This document shows, in pieces, positions 1-7,127 of a DNA stretch of 10,902 bases. The stretch spans positions 1 to 10,902 of the forward strand of contig CAKTXU010000026.1 of NCBI GenBank assembly GCA_934630995.1. Reading direction: 5' to 3'. Under the pieces are notes generated by a model. That model had not been told where the DNA came from and did no database searches. It saw only the letters and a list, made by a program, of their open reading frames with translations. The position numbers and the translations under genes were made by a program. Position 1 is the stretch's first letter; the number at the start of each line of letters is the position of its first letter. The stretch comes from an uncultured Eubacteriales bacterium (GTDB lineage Bacteria > Bacillota > Clostridia > Oscillospirales > Acutalibacteraceae).

Positions 1-261
1 CTGCGGCTGTGCCCGTCCGCGGCAAAGGCAACGGCTTTGCCGCCGGACTGGATGCAGACCAATCTAGTGATTTATTCCCAGCTACCGCCTGCGCAGGCGG
101 GGATTCTGACCGTTCAGGCCGGGGTGCTCAGCTGCCGGGAAAAGGATGTATCCGTCGCGTCCCGGCTGCTGCCCTTTGCCGGCTATCCCGTGCGCATGAC
201 AGCGCGGGACGGGGATGTGGAGGCGGTGACCAGGGGCCGGGGTGACGTGGCTTTCCGCTGA
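1..261 (+). CDS. 3' end of a gene, possibly ComEC/Rec2 C-terminus (partial)
   Basis: An open frame enters from the left edge and ends at TGA 259-261, giving 86 visible codons. The fragment has no diagnostic catalytic motif. Its shape is a hydrophobic strand (LVIYSQLPPAQAG), a second strand with a cysteine (AGVLSC), a helix (ASRLLPFAGYPV), then MTARDGDVEAVTRGRGDV. This resembles the last part of the metallo-beta-lactamase domain that ends ComEC DNA-uptake channels, where a 'position is public, letter order, YRT-DG-V' tail is usual. A gene of this kind next to holA is also common in Firmicutes. Both points are inference; another protein ending in a beta-lactamase-like fold is possible. A 126-base gap without a clear promoter or terminator separates it from holA. 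Confidence 0.4.
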   Translation: MRLCPSAAKATALPPDWMQTNLVIYSQLPPAQAGILTVQAGVLSCREKDVSVASRLLPFAGYPVRMTARDGDVEAVTRGRGDVAFR

Positions 262-387
262 AGTGTGGGATGCACAAAACCGGGTGCGCAGATTTTGGAT
301 CGGAATTTGCGCCCAGCGAGGCGAAAAGCCGCTGAAAAGATGCTGTGGCCGGTTGAATCAATGCTTACTCAAGGGGAGGAAGACGAC

Positions 388-1434
388 ATGCCGATAAAAG
401 AAAGCGATCTGAAGAAGCAGCTCAAGGAGGGCGACCTTCGGCGGGTCTATTTCCTCTATGGGGAGGAAAGCTATCTCAGCGGCCATTACGCCGGGCAGAT
501 AGCGGCCAAGGCCGCCGGCGGAGACGAGCTGGCCGAATTTAACCTTCAGAAATTCGACGGGCAGGAATGTACGGCGGAGATGCTGGAGGATGCCGCCGAG
601 GCGCTGCCGCTGATGGCGGAGAGACAATGCGTGGTGGTGCGGGACTACGACGTGACCGGCGGAGGGGCCGCCAATCAGGAGCGGCTGCTCCGGCTGGTGT
701 CTGAGCCTCCGGAAAGCTGCGTCCTGGTCTTTTGGCTGGACGCGGTGACTCCGGAGCTCAAGAAAAACGCCAAATGGAAGGCCTTTGCCGCCGCAGTGGA
801 CAAGGCGGGGGCATGTGTGGAATTCTCACGGAAGACCACGGCCGAAATCGTGAAGCTGCTGTGCAGCGGCGCCTCTCGGCGGGGCTGCACCCTCCAGCCG
901 GATACCGCGCGTCTGCTGGTGGAGCAGTGCGGCGGTGAGCTCAATCTGCTTCTCAACGAGCTGGACAAGCTGTCGGCGCTGGCGGGTGAGGGAGAGATCA
1001 CCCGGGAAATGGTGGAAACCGCCGCCACCAGGAATCTGGAGGCATCGGTTTTCGATCTGTCCAAAGCCATTTTGCAGAGCCATTATGAGCGGGCTTATGG
1101 CATTCTCGCGCGCCTCTTTTCCCAGCGGGAGGAGCCGACGTCGGTGCTGGCTGTTCTGTCCGGTGCCTATGTGGATCTCTACCGGGCGAAGGTGGCGCTG
1201 GCCGCCGGAGAACAGGCCGATACGCTGGCGAACGATTTCGCTTACCGTGGAAAGGAATTCCGCCTGCGCAACGCTGCCAGGGACTGTTCCCGTCTGTCGC
1301 TGGGGGTGCTGCGCTGCAGTTTAGACGTTTTGGCCGCGGCGGATACGCAGATGAAATCCTCCCGGACGGACAAGAGGGTGCTGCTGGAGGAGACTGCGGC
1401 CAGGCTTATTGTTCTCGCGCGCACAGGAGGCTGA
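388..1434 (+). CDS. holA: DNA polymerase III subunit delta
   Basis: A 348-residue protein matching the delta subunit of the clamp loader, which opens the beta sliding clamp and loads it on primed DNA within the tau/gamma-delta-delta' complex. The N-terminal AAA-like domain is recognisable from DLRRVYFLYGEESYL (residues 16-30), the LPLMAERQCVVVRDYD strand (73-88) and LVFWLDAVTPELKKN (113-127). The middle has the helical lid with GGELNLLLNELDKL (182-195), and the C-terminal collar domain follows (about 215-348). Delta subunits lack a functional Walker A motif, and none is seen. The frame is open from ATG 265, but ATG 388 is chosen because AAGGGGAGGA (371-380) lies 7 bases upstream and the family normally begins near this point. 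rnmV starts 13 bases after the stop, so the two are probably co-transcribed. Confidence 0.93.
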   Translation: MPIKESDLKKQLKEGDLRRVYFLYGEESYLSGHYAGQIAAKAAGGDELAEFNLQKFDGQECTAEMLEDAAEALPLMAERQCVVVRDYDVTGGGAANQERLLRLVSEPPESCVLVFWLDAVTPELKKNAKWKAFAAAVDKAGACVEFSRKTTAEIVKLLCSGASRRGCTLQPDTARLLVEQCGGELNLLLNELDKLSALAGEGEITREMVETAATRNLEASVFDLSKAILQSHYERAYGILARLFSQREEPTSVLAVLSGAYVDLYRAKVALAAGEQADTLANDFAYRGKEFRLRNAARDCSRLSLGVLRCSLDVLAAADTQMKSSRTDKRVLLEETAARLIVLARTGG

Positions 1435-1447
1435 GGGGGAAAAAGAG

Positions 1448-2044
1448 ATGCTGTCAATCAGGGAAGCCATCGTGGTGGAGGGGAAGTATGACGTCATCCG
1501 CCTCCGTTCGGCGGTGGACGCGCTCATAGTGGCAACGGACGGCTTCCGCATATTCAGGGATAGGGAGATGCTCACCTATCTCCGGCGTCTCGCCGCCGAG
1601 CGGGGACTGGTGCTGCTCACCGACAGCGACGCCGCGGGTTTTGTCATCCGCGATTATCTCAGCGGCGCGATACCGCCCGCGCAGATAAAGCACGCCTATA
1701 TCCCCGAGAGGGCGGGGAACGAGAGACGGAAGGCGGCGCCCTCCAAGGAAGGCCTCCGGGGGGTGGAGGGGATGGACGGGGCTTTGCTGGAGGAAGTTCT
1801 CCGCCGGGCGGGTGCGACCGTGCTGGAGACGGGGAGCCCCACGCCCCGGAATGCAGGGCTGACCAAGGCGGATTTGGTCGAGGCGGGACTGTCGGGCGGA
1901 GCGGACAGCGCCGATAGGCGGCGCCGTTTTTTATCGGCCGCCGGGCTTCCGGGAAAGCTGTCGGCCAACCGGTTACTGGAGGCGGTCAATGCCACCATGA
2001 CCCGGGAGGAATTCACGGGCCTTCTGGAAACCATCAGAAAATAG
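1448..2044 (+). CDS. rnmV: Ribonuclease M5 (5S rRNA maturation)
   Basis: A 198-residue Toprim-domain protein matching RNase M5, which cuts double-stranded 5S rRNA precursor to give mature 5S rRNA in low-GC Gram-positive bacteria, usually with ribosomal protein L18 as partner. The Toprim signature is clear: the glutamate motif VVEGKYDVIRL (9-19, E11) and the DxD motif LLTDSDAAG (56-64, D59 and D61), followed by KHAYIPER (81-88) and GVEGMD (105-110). The C-terminal part is a helical region typical of the family. ATG 1448 is chosen because AGGGGGA (1434-1440) sits 7 bases upstream; an earlier ATG at 1409 lies inside holA. The usual partner gene ksgA does not follow. The DnaG primase downstream shares the Toprim fold, but this protein lacks its zinc and helicase-binding domains. 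Confidence 0.9.
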   Translation: MLSIREAIVVEGKYDVIRLRSAVDALIVATDGFRIFRDREMLTYLRRLAAERGLVLLTDSDAAGFVIRDYLSGAIPPAQIKHAYIPERAGNERRKAAPSKEGLRGVEGMDGALLEEVLRRAGATVLETGSPTPRNAGLTKADLVEAGLSGGADSADRRRRFLSAAGLPGKLSANRLLEAVNATMTREEFTGLLETIRK

Positions 2045-2055
2045 TTCCAAAAATC

Positions 2056-2082
2056 GGAATAGATTGCTAGATTATTCCTTTT
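2056..2082 (+). terminator. Weak candidate intrinsic terminator after rnmV
   Basis: GGAATA (2056-2061) and TATTCC (2073-2078) form a perfect 6-bp inverted repeat around an 11-base loop, followed by TTTT. The stem is AT-rich and the U-tract is short, so termination would be leaky. The 83-base gap also carries the 8-base direct repeat AAAATCGG at 2050-2057 and 2083-2090. Confidence 0.3.
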
Positions 2083-2127
2083 AAAATCGGTACTGTTAGG
2101 ATAATGTTCGGAAGGGGTTGAACGAAA

Positions 2128-3090
2128 ATGACGGAGAGAGAACGATTTATTAAGGCGTTAAAGCGGGAGCCGCTGACCGGCCTGGTTCCCACCTTTGAAC
2201 TGGTGTTTTATCTGACGATGGAGGCGTTCGGGAAGGTCCATCCCACCCATCGGGTATTCTCCCAGTGGAATCAGATGAGCAAGGAGGAGCAGGAACTCCA
2301 GATTCAGGACATGGCCCAGGTGTATGTGGACACCGCCCGGAAATACCGGCACAGCGCGATTTTCGCCCAGCTCAATCCCGGTGACTACGATCAGGGGCAG
2401 CGGGTGCTCCAGGCTATCCGGGATATCAGCGGGGACGAGTTTTATGTCATGGTCCACGGCGATCCCACCTTTGCCATGCCGGACGGCAGCAATATGATGG
2501 AATTCTCCGCCATGATGTACGAGGAGCCGGAAAAGCTCCACGAACAATCCAAGAGGAGCGTGGAATATTTCACCGAGCTTGCCCGCCACTATCAGGGCAC
2601 GGGGCTCATCGACGGCTTTGCCCTATGCTCCGACTATTGCTTCAACACCAATCCCTTCTTCAGCCGGGAGATGTTCGGCGAGTTCATCACCCCATATCTG
2701 GCGGAGATCCTCTCCATCTATCGTGAGCTGGGATATTATTCCATCAAGCACACAGACGGGAACATCATGCCCATCGTCGATATGATGGTGGACTGCAAGC
2801 CCGACGCCCTCCATTCCCTGGATCCCCAGGGCGGTGTAGATTTGGCCGAGGTCAAGCGGCTGTATGGAGATCGGGTCTGTCTAATCGGCAACGTCAACTG
2901 CGGCCTGCTGCAAACCGGTACGGAGGAGGAGGTCGTCGCCGATGTCAAACGCGCGCTCTCTCAAGGCATGAGCAACGGCTACGGCTACATATTCGCCACC
3001 TCCAACTGCGTTTATACCGGCATGAGCCTCAAGCGCTATGAGCTGATGCAGTCGATTTGGCAGGAATACGGGGTCTATCCGGAGAGATAA
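2128..3090 (+). CDS. Uroporphyrinogen decarboxylase / MtaA-like methyltransferase family protein
   Basis: A 320-residue protein of the uroporphyrinogen decarboxylase (URO-D) superfamily, which includes HemE and the methylcobamide:CoM methyltransferases MtaA and CmuA. The start (TERERFIKALKREP, 2-15), HTDGNIMPIVDMM (208-220), the KPDALHSLDPQGGVDLAEVK run (224-243) and CLIGNVNCG (251-259) are family hallmarks. It resembles the corrinoid-linked branch rather than HemE, whose N-terminal substrate arginines are not evident. In MtaA-type enzymes zinc is held by an H-x-C motif plus a later cysteine. Here the matching positions look like H208, D210 (aspartate replacing cysteine) and C294, with C258 as a further candidate. 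No corrinoid protein, MtaB-like partner or haem gene is nearby, so substrate and methyl acceptor are unknown. The GAAGGGG at 2111-2117 lies 10 bases before ATG 2128. Confidence 0.82.
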   Translation: MTERERFIKALKREPLTGLVPTFELVFYLTMEAFGKVHPTHRVFSQWNQMSKEEQELQIQDMAQVYVDTARKYRHSAIFAQLNPGDYDQGQRVLQAIRDISGDEFYVMVHGDPTFAMPDGSNMMEFSAMMYEEPEKLHEQSKRSVEYFTELARHYQGTGLIDGFALCSDYCFNTNPFFSREMFGEFITPYLAEILSIYRELGYYSIKHTDGNIMPIVDMMVDCKPDALHSLDPQGGVDLAEVKRLYGDRVCLIGNVNCGLLQTGTEEEVVADVKRALSQGMSNGYGYIFATSNCVYTGMSLKRYELMQSIWQEYGVYPER

Positions 3091-3134
3091 GCCCTGCTTA
3101 ACGGCAAAAAAACGGGTTTCCTGAAAAATTCCTG

Positions 3135-3163
3135 TTGCATTTTGGCTGCGGGTGTGCTATAGT
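3135..3163 (+). promoter_or_regulatory. Strong sigma-A promoter for rpmE
   Basis: TTGCAT (-35, 3135-3140) and TATAGT (-10, 3158-3163) are separated by exactly 17 bases. TGC sits directly before the -10, giving an extended -10 element. Transcription would start near 3170, leaving a leader of about 34 bases before ATG 3204. That is too short to hold a sizeable autoregulatory leader structure. It would be read by the sigma factor encoded at 7128-8318. Confidence 0.75.
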
Positions 3164-3203
3164 TCTAGTGTTAATGTTTTGGCTCCCGAAAGAGGTGACA
3201 GGA

Positions 3204-3413
3204 ATGAAAGAGAACATCCATCCCAAGTACCAGAAAACCACCATCACGTGTGCTTGCGGAGAAGTGATTGAAACCAGCTCCACGAAAGAGAATATTCGTG
3301 TTGAAATCTGTTCCAAGTGCCATCCCTTCTTTACGGGCAAGCAGAAGCTGGTGGACACCGGCGGACGCGTAGACCGTTTCAAGAAGCGTTTCGGTATGAA
3401 CGACGAGAAATAA
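3204..3413 (+). CDS. rpmE: 50S ribosomal protein L31, zinc-binding form
   Basis: A 69-residue protein of the L31 family, a late-assembling large-subunit protein that bridges to the 30S head. It begins MKENIHPKYQKTTITCACGE and has the four cysteines of the zinc-containing (C+) type: C16-x-C18 and C36-x2-C39 in EICSKCHPFFTGKQK. The C-terminal GRVDRFKKRFG is also typical. ATG 3204 is set by AGAGGTGA (3191-3198), 5 bases upstream; the open frame runs further up but those residues do not belong to L31. The gene is a stand-alone unit with its own promoter (3135-3163) and terminator (3431-3455). The zinc form implies use when zinc is available; a cysteine-free paralogue elsewhere in the genome is possible but cannot be seen here. 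Confidence 0.96.
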   Translation: MKENIHPKYQKTTITCACGEVIETSSTKENIRVEICSKCHPFFTGKQKLVDTGGRVDRFKKRFGMNDEK

Positions 3414-3430
3414 TCCTGCTTCGGCATTCG

Positions 3431-3455
3431 GGCAGCGCTTTAGCGCTGCCTTTTC
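3431..3455 (+). terminator. Intrinsic terminator after rpmE
   Basis: GGCAGCGC (3431-3438) and GCGCTGCC (3443-3450) form a perfect 8-bp GC-rich stem with a TTTA loop, followed directly by TTTTCTC. It starts 17 bases after the rpmE stop and separates rpmE from the yigZ-like gene. Confidence 0.88.
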
Positions 3456-3484
3456 TCGTTGCCTGAGGAAAACGGAGGGGCCGC

Positions 3485-4102
3485 ATGGACGGATACCGCA
3501 CCATCCCCAAGGAGGGAACGGCGGAATTCACCGAACAGCGCTCCCGGTTCATCGGCTGCTGTCGCCCGGTGACCGGGGAGGAGGAAGCGCTGCGTTTTAT
3601 CGCCGCAAGAAAAAAGCAATACTGGGATGCCAGTCACAACGTCTATGCCTATGCCCTGCGGGAAGGGGGGATCCGCCGCTTTTCCGACGATGGGGAGCCC
3701 CAGGGAACGGCGGGATTGCCGGTGCTGGATGTCCTAAAGGATACGATGGACTGCTGTGTGGTCGTCACCCGCTATTTTGGCGGCATTCTGTTGGGAACGG
3801 GCGGACTGGTGCGGGCGTATTCCAAGGGAGCGCGGCTGGCGCTGGAGGCGGCCGGGACGGTATGGATGCGGGAATGCTCGTGCTGTCGTCTGCGGTGCGG
3901 CTATGCTTTTTACGGCAGGACGGGGGCTCTTTTGGCTGCAGCCGGAGCGGTTTTGGACGATACGGTTTTCGAGGAGGAGGTCACCCTCCTGTTTCACCTG
4001 CCCGCCGATGGGCTGGAGGCGCTGCAACAGACTGTCACCGAGGAGAGCGCCGGGACGCTGTTCGTGGAAGAAGTGGAAAAAAGGCTGATGCCTTTACAAT
4101 AA
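3485..4102 (+). CDS. yigZ: YigZ/IMPACT family protein
   Basis: A 205-residue protein of the YigZ/YvyE/IMPACT family, cytoplasmic proteins of two domains linked by homology to translation-regulation factors; the exact bacterial role is not settled. The N-terminal UPF0029 domain carries the family signature SDDGEPQGTAGLPVL (67-81) and VVTRYFGGILLGTGGLVRAY (93-112). The C-terminal DUF1949 domain, a ferredoxin-like fold similar to elongation factor G domain V, spans about 135-200. The length is normal for the family. ATG 3485 follows GGAGGGG (3474-3480), which gives a good spacing of about 6 bases from its core. The gene follows the rpmE terminator, and the closest promoter for it is not obvious. 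A pair CC at 25-26 and CSCC at 131-134 are cysteine-rich but not part of a known site. Confidence 0.93.
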   Translation: MDGYRTIPKEGTAEFTEQRSRFIGCCRPVTGEEEALRFIAARKKQYWDASHNVYAYALREGGIRRFSDDGEPQGTAGLPVLDVLKDTMDCCVVVTRYFGGILLGTGGLVRAYSKGARLALEAAGTVWMRECSCCRLRCGYAFYGRTGALLAAAGAVLDDTVFEEEVTLLFHLPADGLEALQQTVTEESAGTLFVEEVEKRLMPLQ

Positions 4103-4143
4103 AAGTGGATAGATTGATGAAAGTAAAAAGTTTTGCATTTTTT

Positions 4144-4167
4144 GCAGGAAAATGGGCCTGTTTTTTT
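4144..4167 (+). terminator. Weak candidate terminator after the yigZ-like gene
   Basis: CAGG (4145-4148) pairs with CCTG (4157-4160), extended by one G-U pair, over an 8-base loop and followed by seven T (4161-4167). The U-tract is good but the stem is short, so this is only suggestive. It lies 42 bases past the stop at 4102. Confidence 0.35.
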
Positions 4168-4170
4168 GTA

Positions 4171-4184
4171 TATACTAGTGTATA
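4171..4184 (+). promoter_or_regulatory. Operator-like inverted repeat with -10-like sequence upstream of dgt
   Basis: TATAC-TAGT-GTATA is a perfect 5-bp inverted repeat inside the AT-rich spacer before dgt. Its left half plus one base reads TATACT, a five-of-six match to a sigma-A -10 element. No acceptable -35 was found at 16-18 bases upstream (4147-4153 reads GGAAAAT). This is the only likely place for a promoter of the dgt-dnaG-sigA cluster, and the symmetry suggests a repressor might bind over it. The binding protein is unknown. Confidence 0.35.
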
Positions 4185-4241
4185 GAGTGTCTTTTCCCGA
4201 GAGTAATGACAGGATGACGAGACAGGCAAGGGGGAATCGGA

Positions 4242-5261
4242 ATGCTGGTCAGAGAACGGTACGAGGCGGTAGAAAGGCAGATCCTCTCTCCGCGGGCGGC
4301 TCTGTCGGCCGAAAGCCGCGGCCGGGAGCGCCCGGAGGAGCCCTGCGCTTACCGGACCGCTTATCAGCGGGATAGAGATCGCATCCTGCACTGCAAGGCT
4401 TTTCGCCGCCTGAAGCACAAGACCCAGGTCTTTCTGTCCCCTGAGGGCGATCATTACCGCACCCGGCTGACCCATACCCTGGAGGTTTCCCAAATCGCCC
4501 GCACCATCGCCCGCGCCCTGCAGCTCAATGAGGATTTGACCGAGGCCATCTCCCTGGGGCACGATATGGGACATACCCCCTTCGGCCATGCCGGGGAGCG
4601 GGCACTGGATAAGATGATGGAGGAGGGCTTCCGCCATTATGAGCAGAGCGTCCGGGTGGCTGAACGGCTGGAAAACGAAGGACGGGGTCTCAATCTCACC
4701 TATGAGGTGAGAAACGGCATTCAGCGCCACACCTGTGGCGAGCAGGCCGATACCCTGGAGGGGCGGATCGTCCGTCTGGCCGACCGGGTGGCCTATATCA
4801 ACCACGACATCGACGACGCGGTGAGGGCGGGAGTCCTATGTGAAACCGATGTGCCGGAAGATATCCGCCGGGTGCTGGGGGACAGGCGCACCGTCCGGAT
4901 CGACCGTCTGGTCACCTCTATTGTAGAAAACAGCGGGGACGATATCCGGATGGCTCCGGACATCGAGGGGCCGTTCAACCGCCTTCACGATTTCCTTTTC
5001 TCCTCTCTTTACCGCAATCCGGTGGCCAAAAGCGAGGAGAGCAAGGTGGACGGCCTGGTGAGCCGCATGTTCGAGTATTTTGTGGCCAATCCCGATAGGC
5101 TTCCCCGGGAGTACCACTCCATCGCAGAGGACGAGGGAGCGCCCCGGGCGGCCTGCGATTATATCGCGGGCATGACGGACAATTATGCGCTGGAGATTTA
5201 TCATACCCTGTTTATTCCCCAGGGCTGGGCGGTCAAGGTCACCAATTTCACCCAGCTTTAA
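4242..5261 (+). CDS. dgt: dGTPase-like deoxynucleoside triphosphate triphosphohydrolase
   Basis: A 339-residue HD-domain hydrolase of the Dgt family, which splits dNTPs (classically dGTP) into deoxynucleoside plus tripolyphosphate and helps control the dNTP pool. The start RTAYQRDRDRILHCKAFRRL (38-57) and KTQVF (60-64) form the usual N-terminal block. The metal-binding HD motif is RLTHTLEV (75-82, H78), LGHDMGHTPFGHAGE (105-119, H107 and D108) and ADRVAYINHDIDD (180-192, D181). The C-terminal part ends at IYHTLFIPQGW. The length fits the short type 2 dGTPase-like proteins. AAGGGGGA (4228-4235) lies 6 bases before ATG 4242. dnaG starts 28 bases after its stop, so it is probably first in a dgt-dnaG-sigA unit, which would tie nucleotide supply to primase and sigma factor. 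True substrate preference cannot be read from sequence. Confidence 0.92.
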   Translation: MLVRERYEAVERQILSPRAALSAESRGRERPEEPCAYRTAYQRDRDRILHCKAFRRLKHKTQVFLSPEGDHYRTRLTHTLEVSQIARTIARALQLNEDLTEAISLGHDMGHTPFGHAGERALDKMMEEGFRHYEQSVRVAERLENEGRGLNLTYEVRNGIQRHTCGEQADTLEGRIVRLADRVAYINHDIDDAVRAGVLCETDVPEDIRRVLGDRRTVRIDRLVTSIVENSGDDIRMAPDIEGPFNRLHDFLFSSLYRNPVAKSEESKVDGLVSRMFEYFVANPDRLPREYHSIAEDEGAPRAACDYIAGMTDNYALEIYHTLFIPQGWAVKVTNFTQL

Positions 5262-5274
5262 GGGGGGACGACGG

Positions 5275-5282
5275 AAAGGAGG
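5275..5282 (+). promoter_or_regulatory. Ribosome binding site deciding the dnaG TTG start
   Basis: AAAGGAGG matches the anti-Shine-Dalgarno sequence very well and lies exactly 7 bases before TTG 5290. The only nearby ATG, at 5283, overlaps the site's edge and is out of the primase frame. Confidence 0.8.
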
Positions 5283-5289
5283 ATGCCGA

Positions 5290-7053
5290 TTGCCGCTGCC
5301 CGACAGCTTTTTACAGGAACTCATCAGCCGCAGTGATATCGAGTCGGTTGTCTCCTCTTACGTCAATGTCAAGCGGCGGGGACGCAACCTGGTGGGGCTG
5401 TGTCCCTTCCACGGGGAGAAAACCCCCTCCTTTACCGTCTACCCCGAAACGGCCTCCTTTTATTGCTTTGGCTGCGGAGCGGGGGGGGATGTCATCACCT
5501 TTATCAAGCGAATCGAAAACCTGGATTATCTGGATGCAGTGCGTTTTCTGGCCGACCGGGCGGGTATGAAAATGCCTGAAAACGACGTTAACGACGCCAC
5601 CTCCCGTTTGCGCCTGCGGGTGCTGGAGGCCAACCGGGATGCCGCCCGGTTTTACCATGCTGTTTTATATGCGCCGGAGGGGAAAATCGGTCTCGACTAT
5701 TATTATTCGCGCGGCTATACCGACGCCACCATCCGGCACTTCGGACTGGGATACGCCCCGGACAACTTCAACGCCCTGCGGGATCATCTGCGGCACAAAG
5801 GATATAAGGACGAAGAGCTGGTGGCGGCCTTCCTCGCCAAACGAAGTTCGCGTTCGCCTGGAAATCTTTTCGACATTTTCCGCAACCGGGTGATGATTCC
5901 CATCATCGATATCCGCGGCAACGTCATCGCCTTCGGCGGGCGGGTGCTGGATGACTCCAAGCCCAAATACCTCAATTCCGGAGATACTCTGGTTTTCAAG
6001 AAGACCAACAACCTGTTTGCCCTGAATTTCGCCAAGGCCTCCGCCAAGGGTCAGCTCCTCCTCTGTGAGGGCTATATGGACGTCATTGCCCTCCACCAAG
6101 CAGGTTTCACCAATGCCGTGGCGGCGCTGGGTACCTCCTTTACGGCGGATCACGCCCGGCTGATCGCCCGTTACGCGGATGAGGTGGTTTTGATCTTCGA
6201 CGCCGATGCCGCCGGTCAGAAAGGGACCCAGCGGGCCATCGGTCTGCTGCGGGAATCGGGAATGGATATCCGGGTCATCGCTATTCCCGACGGCAAGGAT
6301 CCCGACGAATTCATCAAACTGCACGGCCCGGAGCGGTTCCGGCTGCTTCTGGAGCGGTCGGCCAACGACGTGGAATACCGCCTGATGATGCTGGGAAAGC
6401 AGCATCTGCTCAACACTCCCGACGGCAAGGTGGCCTATCTGCGGCAGGCGGCGGAGCTGCTGGCGGGACTGTCCAGTCCTATCGAACGGGATGTTTATGC
6501 CGGGAAGCTGGCGCAGGAGCTGGGCGTTTCCAAGGAGGCCATCCTGAATCAGGTGCAGTATATCGCCGAAAAACGCCGAAAACAACAGAAGGATCGGCAA
6601 CTGTCGCAAATTGTGCGGCAAACGGAGAATACTATCCGCAAGAGCAACCCCGAAGCGCCGCAGTATCCCCGGGCAGTCAGCGCGGAGGAGGGGCTGTTGG
6701 GGCTGCTGCTGCTGCATCCGGATTATATCGCGCCGGTGGCGGCGATGCTGCCGCCGGAGGAGCTGGTTACCGCCTTCAGCCGGGGAGTGTATCAAACCCT
6801 TCTGGAAAGGCAGAAAAGCGGTTTGCTGGTGGAAATCGGCTTCCTGTCCGGCATCTATGACGACGATGATATGGGGTATATTTCCCGTATGGTCAAGGAC
6901 GCCAGGGAACGGCGGCAGTCCCTGGAGGAGGCCAAGCAATACGCGGAGGTTATCCGCGCGGAAAACCGGCTGAAGGCTCTGAAGCATCCGGAGTCTCTGC
7001 CGGAGGACAGTATAAAGGACGTGCTGACGGCCCTGCGCCGTGAAAAAAAGTGA
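5290..7053 (+). CDS. dnaG: DNA primase
   Basis: A 587-residue primase that makes the RNA primers for replication at the fork, bound to the DnaB-type helicase. The N-terminal CHC2 zinc finger has C38-x2-H41 (CPFHGEKTPSF) and C59-x2-C62 (CFGCGAGG). The Toprim catalytic core has E260 (LLCEGYMDVI), DADAAG (304-309, D304 and D306) and IPDGKDPDEF (332-341). The remainder, about 450-587, is the helicase-binding domain, containing EEGLLGLLLLHPDYI. TTG 5290 is taken as the start because AAAGGAGG lies 7 bases upstream and the first residues, PLPDSFLQELISRSDIESVV, match the normal DnaG N-terminus; no ATG or GTG in frame fits. The upstream open frame belongs to dgt. sigA follows after 74 bases, the classic macromolecular-synthesis arrangement, here without rpsU. 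Confidence 0.95.
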   Translation: MPLPDSFLQELISRSDIESVVSSYVNVKRRGRNLVGLCPFHGEKTPSFTVYPETASFYCFGCGAGGDVITFIKRIENLDYLDAVRFLADRAGMKMPENDVNDATSRLRLRVLEANRDAARFYHAVLYAPEGKIGLDYYYSRGYTDATIRHFGLGYAPDNFNALRDHLRHKGYKDEELVAAFLAKRSSRSPGNLFDIFRNRVMIPIIDIRGNVIAFGGRVLDDSKPKYLNSGDTLVFKKTNNLFALNFAKASAKGQLLLCEGYMDVIALHQAGFTNAVAALGTSFTADHARLIARYADEVVLIFDADAAGQKGTQRAIGLLRESGMDIRVIAIPDGKDPDEFIKLHGPERFRLLLERSANDVEYRLMMLGKQHLLNTPDGKVAYLRQAAELLAGLSSPIERDVYAGKLAQELGVSKEAILNQVQYIAEKRRKQQKDRQLSQIVRQTENTIRKSNPEAPQYPRAVSAEEGLLGLLLLHPDYIAPVAAMLPPEELVTAFSRGVYQTLLERQKSGLLVEIGFLSGIYDDDDMGYISRMVKDARERRQSLEEAKQYAEVIRAENRLKALKHPESLPEDSIKDVLTALRREKK

Positions 7054-7127
7054 GTACCCGCCGATTCGGCGTCGGACACGGCCGTAGGCCGCCGTCCCGG
7101 TCTCTTCTAGAAAGGAATGGTCAACTG

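Noticed and set aside
265..387. holA start at ATG 265.
   Set aside because: The first 41 residues do not resemble the delta subunit N-terminus and there is no ribosome binding site near 265, whereas ATG 388 has one.
2064..2105. Possible promoter TTGCTA with TAGGAT or GATAAT before the MtaA-like gene.
   Set aside because: The spacing between the elements is about 27-30 bases, too long for a sigma-A promoter, and the alternative TTCCTT at 16 bases is a poor -35 match.
3135..3203. N-terminal extension of the rpmE frame from TTG 3135.
   Set aside because: The extension covers the promoter -35/-10 region and does not match L31; AGAGGTGA before ATG 3204 sets the real start.
4035..4805. 256-codon minus-strand open frame opposite dgt and its upstream spacer.
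   Set aside because: It crosses the dgt promoter region, lacks a family match or clear ribosome binding site, and mirrors the codon bias of dgt.
5665..6987. 440-codon minus-strand open frame inside dnaG.
   Set aside because: It is antisense to a well-supported primase, has a Gln/Arg/His-rich composition typical of shadow frames in GC-rich genes, and no recognisable domain.
7054..7127. GC-rich inverted repeat in the dnaG-sigA gap as a terminator.
   Set aside because: It has no U-tract after the stem (the next bases are CCCGGTCTCTTCTAG), so transcription through to sigA is more likely.
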